64,000 nt of DNA from Lysobacter sp. yr284 (GCF_900107375.1 NZ_FNPT01000002.1:368690-432689), one strand, 5' to 3'. Numbered from the stretch's first letter, positions 18,924-28,644 are shown. Notes: generated from the sequence alone by a model not told the origin. Numbers and translations: made by a program.

Positions 18924-20720
18924 TCAATCCAGGAACTGCAGCTTGGCCAACTCCGCGTACAGGCCGCCCTGGGCCAGCAGCGCTTCGTGGGTGCCTTCGG
19001 CAACGATGCGGCCGCGGTCCATGACCACGATCCGGTCGGCCTTGAGCACGGTCGCCAGGCGGTGGGCGATGACCAAGGTGGTGCGGCCCTGCATCAGCGC
19101 TTCCAGCGCCTGCTGCACGGCGCGCTCGCTCTGCGCGTCGAGCGCACTGGTGGCCTCGTCCAGCAGCAGGATCGGCGCGTCCTTGAGCAGGGCGCGGGCG
19201 ATGGCGATGCGCTGCTGCTGGCCGCCGGACAGGCGCGCGCCGCGCTCGCCCAGTTCGGTCGAAAGACCCTGCGGCAAGTCGTGGATGAAGTCGGTGGCGT
19301 GGGCCGCGCGCACCGCTTCGTCGAGTTCGGCGTCGCTGGCGTCGAGGCGGCCGTAGCGGATGTTCTCGCGCGCGGTGGTGGCGAAGATGGTCGCCTGCTG
19401 CGGCACCAGCGCGATCGCGCCGCGCAGCTGGCCCAGGTCGGCCTCGCGCACGTCCACGCCGTCCACGCGCACCGCGCCGTGCTGCGGGTCGTGGAAGCGC
19501 AGCAGGATCGAGAACACCGTGCTCTTGCCGGCGCCGGACGGGCCGACCAATGCCACGGTCTCGCCGGGATTCACCCGCAGCGAGAAGTCCTGCAGCGCCG
19601 GCAGGTCGGGGCGCTGCGGGTAATGGAAGCCGACCTGGTCGAACACCAGCTCGCCGCGCACCGGCTGCGGCAGCGGCCGCGGCTGCGCCGGCACGACCAC
19701 TGCGCTGCGTTCGGACAGCAGTTCGCCGATCCGGCCCATGCCGCCGGCGGCGCGCTGCAGGTCGTTCCAGACCTCGGCCAGCGCGCCGACCGAGCCGCCG
19801 CCGATCAGGGCGTAGAGCACGAACTGGGCCAGGGTGCCGCCGGTGAGGCGGCCGGCGACGACATCGTGCGCGCCCGACCACAGCACCAGGGTGATCGCGC
19901 CGAACACCAGGGTGATGGCGATGGCGGTGACCCAGGCCTGGGCGCGGATGCGCTTGCGCGCGGTCTTGATCGCGGCCTTCAGCGATTCGCTGAAGCGGCC
20001 TTGTTCGTAGGACTCGCGCGCGTGCGCCTGGACCGTGCGCACCGCGCCGAGGGTCTCGCTGGCCAGGGTGTTGGCGTCGGCGATGCGGTCCTGGCTGGAG
20101 CGCGAGATGCGCTGCAGGCGGCGCCCGCCGGCGACGATCGGCAGCACCGCCAGCGGGATGCCGACCAGGGCGTAGGCGGCCAGGCGCGGGCTGGTGACGA
20201 ACAGCATGCCCAGGCTGCCGACGAAGGTGACCAGGCTGCGCAGCGCCACCGACATGCTCGAACCGACCACGCTGCGCAGCAGTTCGGCGTCGGCGGTGAG
20301 GCGCGAGACCAGCTCGCCGCTGCGGTTGCGGTCGTGGAAGCCGGCGTCGAGCGCGATCAGGTGGCGGTAGAGCTGCTCGCGCAGGTCGGCGACCACCTTT
20401 TCGCCGAGCACCGAGACGAAGTAGAAGCGCGCCGCGGTGGCCAGGGCCAGGGCGATGGCGACCGCGAACAGCAGCAGGAAGGCGCGGTCGATCGCGCCGC
20501 TGCCGCCGCCGGCCGCGCTCTGGGCGAAGCCCTGGTCGATCATGGTCTTGAACGCCACCGGCAGGGTCAGGGTGACGGCGCTGGAGGCGGCCAGGGCGAA
20601 CAGCCAGGCGATGAACAGGATCCGGTACTTGCGCACGAACGGCCACAGGATGCGCAGGCTGCCGATCGGAGCGGTGTCGCGGGATGGGTCGGCCTTCGGG
20701 CCGGCGCTGGCATCGGTCAT
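18924..20720 (-). CDS. ABC exporter half-transporter (MsbA-like)
   Basis: A 598-residue fused membrane/ATPase half-transporter that would work as a dimer in the inner membrane. Six helices occupy about residues 30-320. The ATPase domain has Walker A GPSGAGKST near residue 391, Q-loop VPQQATIF, signature LSGGQQQR near 493, Walker B ILLLDEATSALD near 517 and the switch histidine IAHRL. Sequence resembles lipid or drug exporters rather than peptide exporters (no C39 peptidase domain). It starts 7 bases after yigZ. Confidence 0.9.
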   Translation of the reverse strand: MTDASAGPKADPSRDTAPIGSLRILWPFVRKYRILFIAWLFALAASSAVTLTLPVAFKTMIDQGFAQSAAGGGSGAIDRAFLLLFAVAIALALATAARFYFVSVLGEKVVADLREQLYRHLIALDAGFHDRNRSGELVSRLTADAELLRSVVGSSMSVALRSLVTFVGSLGMLFVTSPRLAAYALVGIPLAVLPIVAGGRRLQRISRSSQDRIADANTLASETLGAVRTVQAHARESYEQGRFSESLKAAIKTARKRIRAQAWVTAIAITLVFGAITLVLWSGAHDVVAGRLTGGTLAQFVLYALIGGGSVGALAEVWNDLQRAAGGMGRIGELLSERSAVVVPAQPRPLPQPVRGELVFDQVGFHYPQRPDLPALQDFSLRVNPGETVALVGPSGAGKSTVFSILLRFHDPQHGAVRVDGVDVREADLGQLRGAIALVPQQATIFATTARENIRYGRLDASDAELDEAVRAAHATDFIHDLPQGLSTELGERGARLSGGQQQRIAIARALLKDAPILLLDEATSALDAQSERAVQQALEALMQGRTTLVIAHRLATVLKADRIVVMDRGRIVAEGTHEALLAQGGLYAELAKLQFLD

Positions 20721-20727
20721 CGGGATT

Positions 20728-21336
20728 TCAGGCAGGAGAGGGTGGCGCGCCCGGTTCGGCCAGGCGCACGCGATTACGGGTGGCGTCGCGCAACTGCGCT
20801 TTCAAGGCGTCCAGCTGCGCGGCCGGCAGGCGCACGCGCACCCGCGCGCCGGCGGCGTCGAAGCGCTCGTCGGCCTTGTCCGCGCCGAAGGCGTTGAGTG
20901 TCGCATGGACCGCGCCGGTGTCCGCGAACGGATACGCCAGTTCCAGTTCGGCGTAGGTCACCAACTCGCGACGCGGCGCGCGTCGCAGGCACTCGGCCGC
21001 GGCGCCGCCGTAGGCGCGGACCAGGCCGCCGGCGCCGAGCTTGATGCCGCCGTACCAGCGGGTCACCACGACCACGGCCTGGTCGCAGCCCTGGCCGTCG
21101 ATCGCCGCCAGGATCGGCCGGCCGGCGGTGCCGGAGGGCTCGCCGTCGTCGTTGAAGCGGTATTGCGCGCCGATCCGGTAGGCCCAGCAGTTGTGGGTCG
21201 CGTCCGGGTCGGCGACCTCGGCCAGGAACGCCAGCGCCGCCTCGGGCGTGGCGACCGGCGCGGCCAAGGCGAGGAAGCGGCTGTGCTTGACCTCGATCGC
21301 GTGGCGCGCGCGCTCGGCCAGGGTGGTGGCGCTCAT
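20728..21336 (-). CDS. yigZ: YigZ/IMPACT family protein
   Basis: A 202-residue UPF0029/IMPACT family protein. The conserved N-terminal domain shows SRFLALAAPV, DATHNCWAYRIG, DGEPSGTAGRPILAAI and VVVVTRWYGGIKLGAGGLVRAYGG (residues about 20-110), followed by the smaller DUF1949-type C-terminal domain. Homologues are linked to translation regulation; the bacterial role is unsettled. It lies between the Pro/Ala-rich protein and the ABC exporter with short gaps. Confidence 0.92.
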   Translation of the reverse strand: MSATTLAERARHAIEVKHSRFLALAAPVATPEAALAFLAEVADPDATHNCWAYRIGAQYRFNDDGEPSGTAGRPILAAIDGQGCDQAVVVVTRWYGGIKLGAGGLVRAYGGAAAECLRRAPRRELVTYAELELAYPFADTGAVHATLNAFGADKADERFDAAGARVRVRLPAAQLDALKAQLRDATRNRVRLAEPGAPPSPA

Positions 21337-21382
21337 CGCGGCGTTCCGCGGCGGCGCGCGGGGGATGAGCCCTTCGGCGCGC

Positions 21383-22771
21383 TCATTCGAGCAGCGGCCG
21401 CAGATCCTTGGGAATGCGGGCGCGCGGGTGGGCGCGGCGGAACTCGCGCAGATCCTGGCGGGCCAGGTCGAGCTCGCCGTCGTCGCGGTACTGGCGGATC
21501 CGTTCCAGCCATTGTTCCGGCGCCAGCGCGTTGGCGTGCTGCGACGCGCCCACGCGCGAGCCGGTGATCTGGACGCGTTCCAGCACGGTGGCCTCGGCCG
21601 CGTTCTGCTGCGGCGGCGCGGGGCGCTGGGCCTGAGCGGAGATCGGGGCATTGGCCGCGGCCTCGGCCGGCGGCGCAGCGACCGGGCGCTGACCCTCGCG
21701 CCGGCTCAGCCCGTCGACCAGACCGGAGGCGCGTTCGCCATCGCCGCCGGCGGCCGGCTGGCGGCGTGCGCGCATGGTGTTGGCCGGCGCCGCGGCGGGG
21801 GCGCTGTAGCCCTGCGGAGCGGCGGCGGGCGGCGCCATGGTCGCGGCCGGGGACAGCGGTGGCGGGGCCGGCGGCGGCGGGGCCGGGGCCGGGACTGGGG
21901 CCGGGACCGGGGCCGCCGCCGCCGCCGCCGCCGCCGGGGCATCGGCCGGCGCGGGCATCGGCGGGTTCGGCGGCGACTGCGCGGCGCGCGCGGATTCGCT
22001 CTTGGCCCGGCGGTCGTCGAGTTCGCGCGGCGCGGCATCGGCGGCCGCCCGCTTTTCGGCCGAGCGGCTTTCCACCGCCTTGGCTTCGGCGGCGCGGTTT
22101 GCGGACGCCGGCTGCACGACCCGCGCCGGGGCCGGCTTGGCCGGCGCCGGCACCGGCGGCCGGTCTTCGATCGGCAGCGGCTCGGGCGGTGGCGGCGCGG
22201 CGACGGCATCGGCGGTCGCCGCGGAGTCCGCCTGCGCCGGCATTTCGGGCAGGGCGGGCGCCGGCGCGGCGGCGCCGGCCGGCATCTGCGGCGCCGCGAC
22301 GGACGCGTCGGCAGCCGCGTCGGCGGCGACCTCGGCCTGCGGCATCGCCGCCACCGCAGGCGCGGCCTGTTCTTCGCTGAGCGCCGAGGGCGCCTTGTCG
22401 ACCGGGCGCAACTGCCAGGCCACGCCGACGGCCAGGGTCAGCGAGGCGGCCACGCCGATCCACGCCGGCCAGCGGGTCTTCTTCGCCCGGACGCGGGGCG
22501 CGCCGGCCTGCGGCGCGGCCGCGCGCGGCGTAGCGGCCGGCGGCGCGGCGGGCTCAGGCGTCGCCGCCAGCGGCGCCGCAGCCAGGGCTGCGGCCGCCTG
22601 GGCCGCGGCTTCCGGCAGCGGTTCGGGCGCCACGGCGGAGCGCGCCGCAGCCAGGATCGCCGCGTCCAGCGCCGCCGAGGGGCCGTCGTGCGGACCCAGC
22701 CGCAGCAGCCGCTCGGCCAGGTCGCGTTCTTCCGGCGACAAGGGATCGGGAGCGTCGGGACGGCGGTTCAT
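21383..22771 (-). CDS. Putative anti-sigma-type Pro/Ala-rich membrane protein
   Basis: A 462-residue protein whose start overlaps the sigma-factor stop (ATGA), the usual position for an anti-sigma factor. An N-terminal cytoplasmic part (residues 1-100) is followed by one membrane helix (WPAWIGVAASLTLAVGVAW) near residue 105. A very long Ala/Pro-rich periplasmic stretch follows, and a compact C-terminal segment from about residue 400. No zinc-binding HxxxCxxC is visible, so it is not a classical ZAS anti-sigma factor. The segment LERVQITGSRVG before the C-terminal part resembles the plug start of TonB-dependent receptors. Confidence 0.7.
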   Translation of the reverse strand: MNRRPDAPDPLSPEERDLAERLLRLGPHDGPSAALDAAILAAARSAVAPEPLPEAAAQAAAALAAAPLAATPEPAAPPAATPRAAAPQAGAPRVRAKKTRWPAWIGVAASLTLAVGVAWQLRPVDKAPSALSEEQAAPAVAAMPQAEVAADAAADASVAAPQMPAGAAAPAPALPEMPAQADSAATADAVAAPPPPEPLPIEDRPPVPAPAKPAPARVVQPASANRAAEAKAVESRSAEKRAAADAAPRELDDRRAKSESARAAQSPPNPPMPAPADAPAAAAAAAAPVPAPVPAPAPPPPAPPPLSPAATMAPPAAAPQGYSAPAAAPANTMRARRQPAAGGDGERASGLVDGLSRREGQRPVAAPPAEAAANAPISAQAQRPAPPQQNAAEATVLERVQITGSRVGASQHANALAPEQWLERIRQYRDDGELDLARQDLREFRRAHPRARIPKDLRPLLE

Positions 22772-23322
22772 TCGGTCAACCTCGCGCGCAGCTTGTCCAT
22801 CGCGTACCGCAGCCTGGACTTCACCGTTTCCCGACCCACCCCCGTAATGGCGCCGATTTCTTCCAGGCTCAACTCTTGTTCCAGGCGCAGCAGCACCACC
22901 TCGCGCTGCTCCTCGGGCAATTCCTCGATCGCGCGCTGCAGCCGGCGGCGCTGCTCGAATTCGGACAGTTCGCGCTCCGGCGTGGTCGGATCGGGCACGC
23001 GCGCGGCGCGCTCGTCGCCGTCCTGCGGCGTCGCCGGGCGGTGCTTGAGCCCGCGCCAGTAGTCGTTCAGCCGGTTGTGCGCGATCCGGAACAGCCAGGT
23101 ATTGAACTGGGCGTCCGGCTTCCAGCCCTGGCGCGCGCCGATGACCCGCTGCCATACGTCCTGGAAGAACTCGTCGGCCAGGGCCGAATCGCGCAGCTGG
23201 CGCAGCAGGAAGCGGTACAGCGGGCCGCGGTGGCGCGAGTACAGGACCTCGAACGCGCCGGCGTCGCCGGCCGCCCAGGCCAGCATCAGCACGTCGTCGC
23301 TCGTGTCCGCAGCGGTGTTCAT
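22768..23322 (-). CDS. ECF-family RNA polymerase sigma factor
   Basis: A 184-residue extracytoplasmic-function sigma factor. Region 2 shows FEVLYSRHRGPLYRFLLRQL and DEFFQDVWQRV, with FNTWLFRIAHNRLNDYWRG for -10 recognition. Region 4 shows LPEEQREVVLLRLEQELSLEEIGAITGVGRETVKSRLRYAMDKLR for -35 recognition. The frame opens at 23412, but the ATG at 23322 gives the usual length. It leads a minus-strand run with the putative anti-sigma protein, yigZ, the ABC exporter and the secreted protein. Confidence 0.93.
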   Translation of the reverse strand: MNTAADTSDDVLMLAWAAGDAGAFEVLYSRHRGPLYRFLLRQLRDSALADEFFQDVWQRVIGARQGWKPDAQFNTWLFRIAHNRLNDYWRGLKHRPATPQDGDERAARVPDPTTPERELSEFEQRRRLQRAIEELPEEQREVVLLRLEQELSLEEIGAITGVGRETVKSRLRYAMDKLRARLTE

Positions 23323-23552
23323 CGGCGGCAGGTTACGGGCAGACGGCGCCGACGGGAAGCGCTTGCTTGCGGCGGGCGGGTCGTATAGCGGGAGCTGGAG
23401 CGCCTGGATCATGACGGGAACAACGGATCACGACGCCGGGCGGGGTTTGCGGCCTGCCGTCGGTGTAAAGCTCGCGTTATCCTTCGGGGGCTCGAAACGG
23501 GCGGTAGTGGACAGGCGGTCCGGTGCACGGCGATCGGGTGCGGAATGATGCG

Positions 23553-26462
23553 ATGCGAACGGCAACGGTGAGCGACGCGGCCGAGAGCGCCTGGCCCGGC
23601 CAGGCGTTGGCGGCCGCGCTACTGGAAGCGCTGCCGGCCGGCTCGCAGATCTCGGTGAGCTGGCGCACCGCCCAGGGGCAGGTGGCTGAATCCTTCACCC
23701 CCGGCGCCGACGGCGCCCTGCGCGCGAGCGCGCTGGACCGGCTGGAATGCGATCCGCCGGCCATCGGCGCCTCCGACGAGCGCTACGCCGACCGGATCGA
23801 GGCGGCCTGGTGGCTGCAAGACCGCAGCCGCGCCAGCCTGGCGGTGCAGATGCCGCGCGCGCTGCCGGCGTGGCTGCGCGCCGGCTGGCTGGCGATGGCG
23901 CGGCAGGTGGTCGCGGCCGAACTGGCGGCGCTGCGCGCGCACGCCCGCGCCGAGGCGCTGGAGAAGTCCGAGCGCCTGCAGCAGGCGCTGTTCGGCATCG
24001 CCGACCTGGCCGGCTCCGGGCTGGAGATGAGCGACCTGCTCAGCCGCATCCACGGCGTGGTGTGCGGGCTGATGTACGCCGAGAACTTCTACATCGTGCT
24101 CTACGACGACATCGCCGACACGATGCGCTTCCTGTACTTCGCCGACCGCAACGACCCGTACGTGGCCAACCCGCTGCAGGTGATCCGCGGCGAGGACATG
24201 CCGACCAGCCTGACCCTGGCCCTGTTGCGCCATGGCGAGCCGCTGCAGGGCAGCTCGGCGCAGCTGCGCGAGCGCTTGAGCGTGCCGCACGACGAGCGCC
24301 ACGGCCCCGACAGCGCCGACTGGCTCGGCGTGCCGATGCGGCGCGAGGAACGGGTGTGCGGCGCGGTGGTGGTGCAGAACTACGACAGCGCCGACAGCTA
24401 CGGCGAGGAAGACCGCGCGCTGCTGGCGTTCGTGGCCCAGCACATCCTCACCGCGCTGGACCGCTACCGCGCGCGCGAGGAGCTGGAGCGGCGGGTGGCC
24501 GAGCGCACCTACGCGCTGCAGCTGAGCAACCGCGACCTGCAGGCCGAGATCATCGAGCGCCAGCGCGCCGAGCGGCTGCAGCGCGCGCTGTTCCGCATCG
24601 CCGAGCTGACCATCACCTCCGACACCCTGGAGCGGTTCTACTCGCAGGTCCACGACGTGGTCAGCGAACTGCTGTACGCGCGCAATTTCTATATCGCGCT
24701 GCTGTCCGACGACGGCGGGCGGCTGCAGTTCCCGTATTCGATCGACGAACGCGACATGATCCGCGAGGCCCGCCAGTTCGCCGGCGGCCTGACCGAGTTC
24801 GTGATCCGCCAGGGCCGCCCGCTGCTGGCCGACCGCCACCGCATCGCCGAGCTCAACAGCCGCGGCGAGGTGCGCAGCCACGGCTCGGCCGCGCATTGCT
24901 GGCTCGGCGTGCCGCTGTACCGCGACGACGCCGTGGTCGGGGTGATCGCGATCCAGAGCTATTCGCGCGCGATCAGCTTCAACGCGCGCGACCAGGAGCT
25001 GCTGACCTTCGTCGCCCACCACATCAGCATCGGCCTGGCGCGCAAGCAGGCCCAGGACCGGCTGCTGACCGCGCACGGCGAACTGGAACAGCGCGTGGCC
25101 AGCCGCACCCGCGAACTGGCCCACACCAACGCCGAACTGGTCGCCCAGATCGGCGAGCGCGAGAGCGCCGAGCGCAAGCTCACCCACCTGGCCCTGCACG
25201 ATCCGTTGACCGAGCTGCCCAACCGCAGCCAGCTGCTGGAACGGCTCGACCACGCCATCGCCCGCGCGCGCCGCGAGCAGCGCGCGTTCGCGGTGCTGTT
25301 CCTCGACCTGGACCGGTTCAAGCTGGTCAACGACAGCGTCGGCCACGCCGCCGGCGACGAACTGCTGGTGGAAAGCAGCCGCCGTATCGTCGGCGCGGTG
25401 CGCGGCGAGGACATGGTGGCGCGGCTGGGCGGCGACGAATTCGCGATCCTGGTCGAGCACATCGACGGCCTCAACGTGGCCGAGGAACTGGCCCAGCGCG
25501 TGCTGCGCGCGCTCGGCGAGCCGTGCTGGGTGGCTGGGCGCGAGGTGTTCCCCTCGGCCAGCGTCGGCATCGCCCTGTGGCATCCGCGCTACCGCAACGG
25601 CATCGAGCTGCTGCGCGACGCCGATGCGGCGATGTACCGGGCCAAGGGCGCCGGGCGCGGCCGCTTCGCCGTGTTCGACGAGGAAATGCGCGAGCAGGCG
25701 GTGCGCATCCTCGACCTGGAGGCCGACCTGCGCCGGGCGATCAACTCCGACGCCTTCATCGCCTACTACCAGCCGATCGTGCGCCTCGACGACGGCGTCG
25801 CGATCGGCCACGAGGCGCTGCTGCGCTGGCGTCACGAAAAACGCGGGCTGCTGCTGCCGCGCGAGTTCATCGGCCTGGGCGAGGACAGCGGCCTGATCGA
25901 GGAGGCCGACTGGATCCTCTACGGCCGGGTCATCCAGGAACTTGCGCGCGGCGGCGAGGGCTACATCTCGGTCAACGTCTCGCCCAAGCACTTCCGCGCC
26001 GGCGACTTCGCCGACCGCTTGCTGCGCATGCTCGACCGCGCCGGCGCCGACCCGCACCGGCTGCGCATCGAGATCACCGAAGTGGCCCTGCTCGACGACG
26101 TGCCGCGCGCGCTGCGGATGCTGCGGACCTTGCGCAGCCACGGGGTGCTGGCGCAGCTGGACGACTTCGGCACCGGGTTTTCGGCGTTGTCCTATCTGCA
26201 TCGCTTCCCGATCGAATGCCTGAAGATCGACCAGAGTTTCGTCGCGGGGTTGGTCGGCGAATCGCGGCCGGAGAGCGTGGCGGTGGTGCGCGCGATCCAG
26301 GCCCTGGCCGGCACCCTGGGCATCCACACCATCGGCGAAGGCGTGGAGACGCCGGCGCAGCGCGCGGTGCTGCGCGAACTGGGCTGCGTGTTCGGCCAGG
26401 GCTACCTGTTCGGCCGGCCGGCGGAGCGCCTGCGCGAGGCGCAATCGGCGGTAGGCGAGTAG
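23553..26462 (+). CDS. GAF-GAF-GGDEF-EAL cyclic-di-GMP protein
   Basis: A 969-residue cytoplasmic signalling protein with both synthesis and degradation domains for cyclic-di-GMP. Two GAF sensor domains (about residues 145-305 and 345-500) resemble each other (ALFGIADL and ALFRIAEL; YAENFYIVLYDD and YARNFYIALLSDD). Short coiled linkers lead to an intact GGDEF motif (residues 626-630) with an upstream RGED inhibitory site, then an EAL domain (EAL at 754-756) keeping NVSPKHF, EITEVALLDD and LDDFGTGFS. Both active sites look functional. A GTG at 23523 is an alternative start. Confidence 0.93.
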   Translation: MRTATVSDAAESAWPGQALAAALLEALPAGSQISVSWRTAQGQVAESFTPGADGALRASALDRLECDPPAIGASDERYADRIEAAWWLQDRSRASLAVQMPRALPAWLRAGWLAMARQVVAAELAALRAHARAEALEKSERLQQALFGIADLAGSGLEMSDLLSRIHGVVCGLMYAENFYIVLYDDIADTMRFLYFADRNDPYVANPLQVIRGEDMPTSLTLALLRHGEPLQGSSAQLRERLSVPHDERHGPDSADWLGVPMRREERVCGAVVVQNYDSADSYGEEDRALLAFVAQHILTALDRYRAREELERRVAERTYALQLSNRDLQAEIIERQRAERLQRALFRIAELTITSDTLERFYSQVHDVVSELLYARNFYIALLSDDGGRLQFPYSIDERDMIREARQFAGGLTEFVIRQGRPLLADRHRIAELNSRGEVRSHGSAAHCWLGVPLYRDDAVVGVIAIQSYSRAISFNARDQELLTFVAHHISIGLARKQAQDRLLTAHGELEQRVASRTRELAHTNAELVAQIGERESAERKLTHLALHDPLTELPNRSQLLERLDHAIARARREQRAFAVLFLDLDRFKLVNDSVGHAAGDELLVESSRRIVGAVRGEDMVARLGGDEFAILVEHIDGLNVAEELAQRVLRALGEPCWVAGREVFPSASVGIALWHPRYRNGIELLRDADAAMYRAKGAGRGRFAVFDEEMREQAVRILDLEADLRRAINSDAFIAYYQPIVRLDDGVAIGHEALLRWRHEKRGLLLPREFIGLGEDSGLIEEADWILYGRVIQELARGGEGYISVNVSPKHFRAGDFADRLLRMLDRAGADPHRLRIEITEVALLDDVPRALRMLRTLRSHGVLAQLDDFGTGFSALSYLHRFPIECLKIDQSFVAGLVGESRPESVAVVRAIQALAGTLGIHTIGEGVETPAQRAVLRELGCVFGQGYLFGRPAERLREAQSAVGE

Positions 26463-26480
26463 CGCCGGGTTCGTATCCCC

Positions 26481-26579
26481 CTGTAGGAGCGGCGCAAGCC
26501 GCGACTGCGACAACACAGCTACGTCGAAACTCTCGTCGTAGCTGTGTTGTCGCAGTCGCGGCTCGCGCCGCTCCTACAG
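26481..26579. repeat. Family B long inverted repeat
   Basis: Two arms of 43 bases starting CTGTAGGAGCGGCGCAAGCC, nearly perfectly complementary, around a 13-base loop. The elongated arms include the extra segment ACAACACAGCTACG. It sits between the convergent GGDEF-EAL and von Willebrand genes and would form a very stable hairpin in either transcript. A single family B arm recurs at 28645-28670. Confidence 0.9.
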
Positions 26580-26666
26580 GTAGCTTCGGACAGAAAAACG
26601 CCGCCGGAGCCGGCTGCGACGGGCCTGACTGCGTCGCAGAACGGTACCGGCGGCGCCCACTACGCT

Positions 26667-28517
26667 TTACTGGCTGATCGCCACGTCCGCGGTTGGCTTG
26701 AGCTCGCCGATCTGGGTCTTGGCGCGCTCGACCAGGCGCACGAACTCGGCGCGCTGGCCCGAGGGATCGGCCGACTTCACCGCGCGCGCGGCGCTGAGGA
26801 TCTGCGCCCAGCCCCAGCCGTCGTACTGGCTGCCGCCGCGCAGCGCGTCGGCGAAGGCCGCCACCGAGGCGGCCATGCGCAGCGAGTCGCTGGCCGCGGC
26901 GCGCGCGCCCGAACGCAGCACCGCAGTTTCGATCAACTGGCTGCGGTCTTCGCCGGGACGCTTGTAGCGCAGCTTGAGGTTGGCGATCTCGCCGCCGTTG
27001 CCGGCCGTGGCCGGCGCCGCCTGGGCGTAGCGCAGCGGCGGCAGCCGGTTGGCCTTCGAGCCGACCGGGGTGATCTCGTACAGCGCGGTGACCTCATGCC
27101 CGGCGCCGATGTCGCCGGCGTCGACCTTGTCGTTGGCGAAGTCCTCGCGCTTGAGCAGGCGGTTCTCGTAGCCGATCAGGCGGTACTCGGCGACCTGCGC
27201 CGGGTTGAACTCGATCTGGATCTTGACGTCGCGGGCGATGGTCATCAGCGTCGAGCCCATTTCCTGCACCAGCACCTTGCGCGCTTCCTGCAAGGTGTCG
27301 ATGTAGGCGTGGTTGCCGTCGCCGACGTCGGCCAGCTTCTCCGACAGCTCGTCGTTGTAGTTGCCGGCGCCGAAGCCCAGCGTGGTCAGGGCGATGCCGG
27401 TCTTGCGCTGGTCGGCGACCAGGGTTTCCAGCGCGTCGGTGCCGACCGTGCCGACGTTGAAGTCGCCGTCGGTGGCCAGGATCACCCGGTTGACGCCGTC
27501 CTTGATGAAGCCCTGGCGCGCGGTGGCGTAGGCCAGGCGGATGCCGTCGCCGCCGTTGGTGCTGCCGCCGGCCTGCAGGCGTTCGAGCGCGTCGAGGATC
27601 TCCTGCTGGCGGTCGCCCGCGGTCGGCGGCAGCACCAGCCCGGCGGAGCCGGCGTAGACCACGATGGAGATGCGGTCTTGCGGCCGCAGCTGCCGGGCCA
27701 GCATCGAGAACGCGCTCTTGAGCAGCGGCAGCTTGTCGGGCGAATTCATCGAGCCGGAGGTGTCGATCAGGAACACCAGGTTGGCCGGCGGCAGGTTCTG
27801 CTTGGGCACCTCATAGCCCTTGATGCCGATCATCAGCAGTTGCCGCTGCGCGTTCCACGGCGCCGGCGCCAGTTCGGTGGAGACCTTGAACGGCACCGCG
27901 CGCGAGGTCGGCGCCGGGTGGCCGTAATCGAAGTAGTTGATGAACTCCTCCGCGCGCACCGCGTCGGCCGGCGGGCGGATGCCGTCGTTGAGCATGCGCC
28001 GCACATTGGCGTAGCTGCCAGTGTCGACGTCGATGGAGAAGGTGGACAGCGGCTGCTCGCTGGCGCGCTGGACCGGGTTGTCCTCGCGCGCGGCGTATTT
28101 CTCGGTATTGGCCGCCTGCTGGTAGAACGCAGGGGGCGGCGGCGGGGCGGGGGCGGGCGCGACGAGGCCTTGCGGCACGGCGGCGAGCTTGGCGCGCGCG
28201 TCGGAGCGGCGCATCGGCGCCGGCGCGACCCGCGAGCCGGTGACCTGGACGCGTTCCAGCGCGTCGGCCATCGGCTTGGCCGTCGCCGACGGCGGTGCGT
28301 ATTGCTCCGCGAGGGCCGGCGCGACCGCCGCCGGCATCGCCGGCGACTGGACGTTGGCGGCGGCGTCGACCGGCGCCGAGGCGGGCGCGCCCTCGGCCTG
28401 CTTTTCGGCCGGGCTGCCGGTGGACTGGCAACCGGCGAGGGCGAGGGCGGCGAGCAGCGCCGCGCTGAGGCAATGGAGGGCGAGGCGCGGCGACTGCGGA
28501 CGGGCGACGGTGGACAT
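26667..28517 (-). CDS. Von Willebrand factor A domain lipoprotein (YfbK-like)
   Basis: A 616-residue predicted lipoprotein: lipobox LALAGC near residue 29, a low-complexity linker, a VWA-associated N-terminal domain (FSIDVDTGSYANVRRML...EEFINYF), then a vWA domain with an intact metal site (DTSGS near residue 250, plus later threonine and aspartate) and a C-terminal DUF3520-type domain (GHEVTALYEITP). In the linker, LERVQVTGSRV near residue 88 matches the start of TonB-receptor plug domains. The family is conserved but of unknown function; it may bind a protein partner at the outer membrane. Confidence 0.88.
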   Translation of the reverse strand: MSTVARPQSPRLALHCLSAALLAALALAGCQSTGSPAEKQAEGAPASAPVDAAANVQSPAMPAAVAPALAEQYAPPSATAKPMADALERVQVTGSRVAPAPMRRSDARAKLAAVPQGLVAPAPAPPPPPAFYQQAANTEKYAAREDNPVQRASEQPLSTFSIDVDTGSYANVRRMLNDGIRPPADAVRAEEFINYFDYGHPAPTSRAVPFKVSTELAPAPWNAQRQLLMIGIKGYEVPKQNLPPANLVFLIDTSGSMNSPDKLPLLKSAFSMLARQLRPQDRISIVVYAGSAGLVLPPTAGDRQQEILDALERLQAGGSTNGGDGIRLAYATARQGFIKDGVNRVILATDGDFNVGTVGTDALETLVADQRKTGIALTTLGFGAGNYNDELSEKLADVGDGNHAYIDTLQEARKVLVQEMGSTLMTIARDVKIQIEFNPAQVAEYRLIGYENRLLKREDFANDKVDAGDIGAGHEVTALYEITPVGSKANRLPPLRYAQAAPATAGNGGEIANLKLRYKRPGEDRSQLIETAVLRSGARAAASDSLRMAASVAAFADALRGGSQYDGWGWAQILSAARAVKSADPSGQRAEFVRLVERAKTQIGELKPTADVAISQ

Positions 28518-28644
28518 GGTGGCTTCCCTGGTGTGTGGACCTGGGAAGGCGAACGGGCGGGGTCGGCGGGTGGGGTTAAACGATTTTCGCGGGTGGCGAG
28601 GTCTTGCGGGGGGCGGGGCGTTTGCGTCGCGGCCGGGGTGGCGC

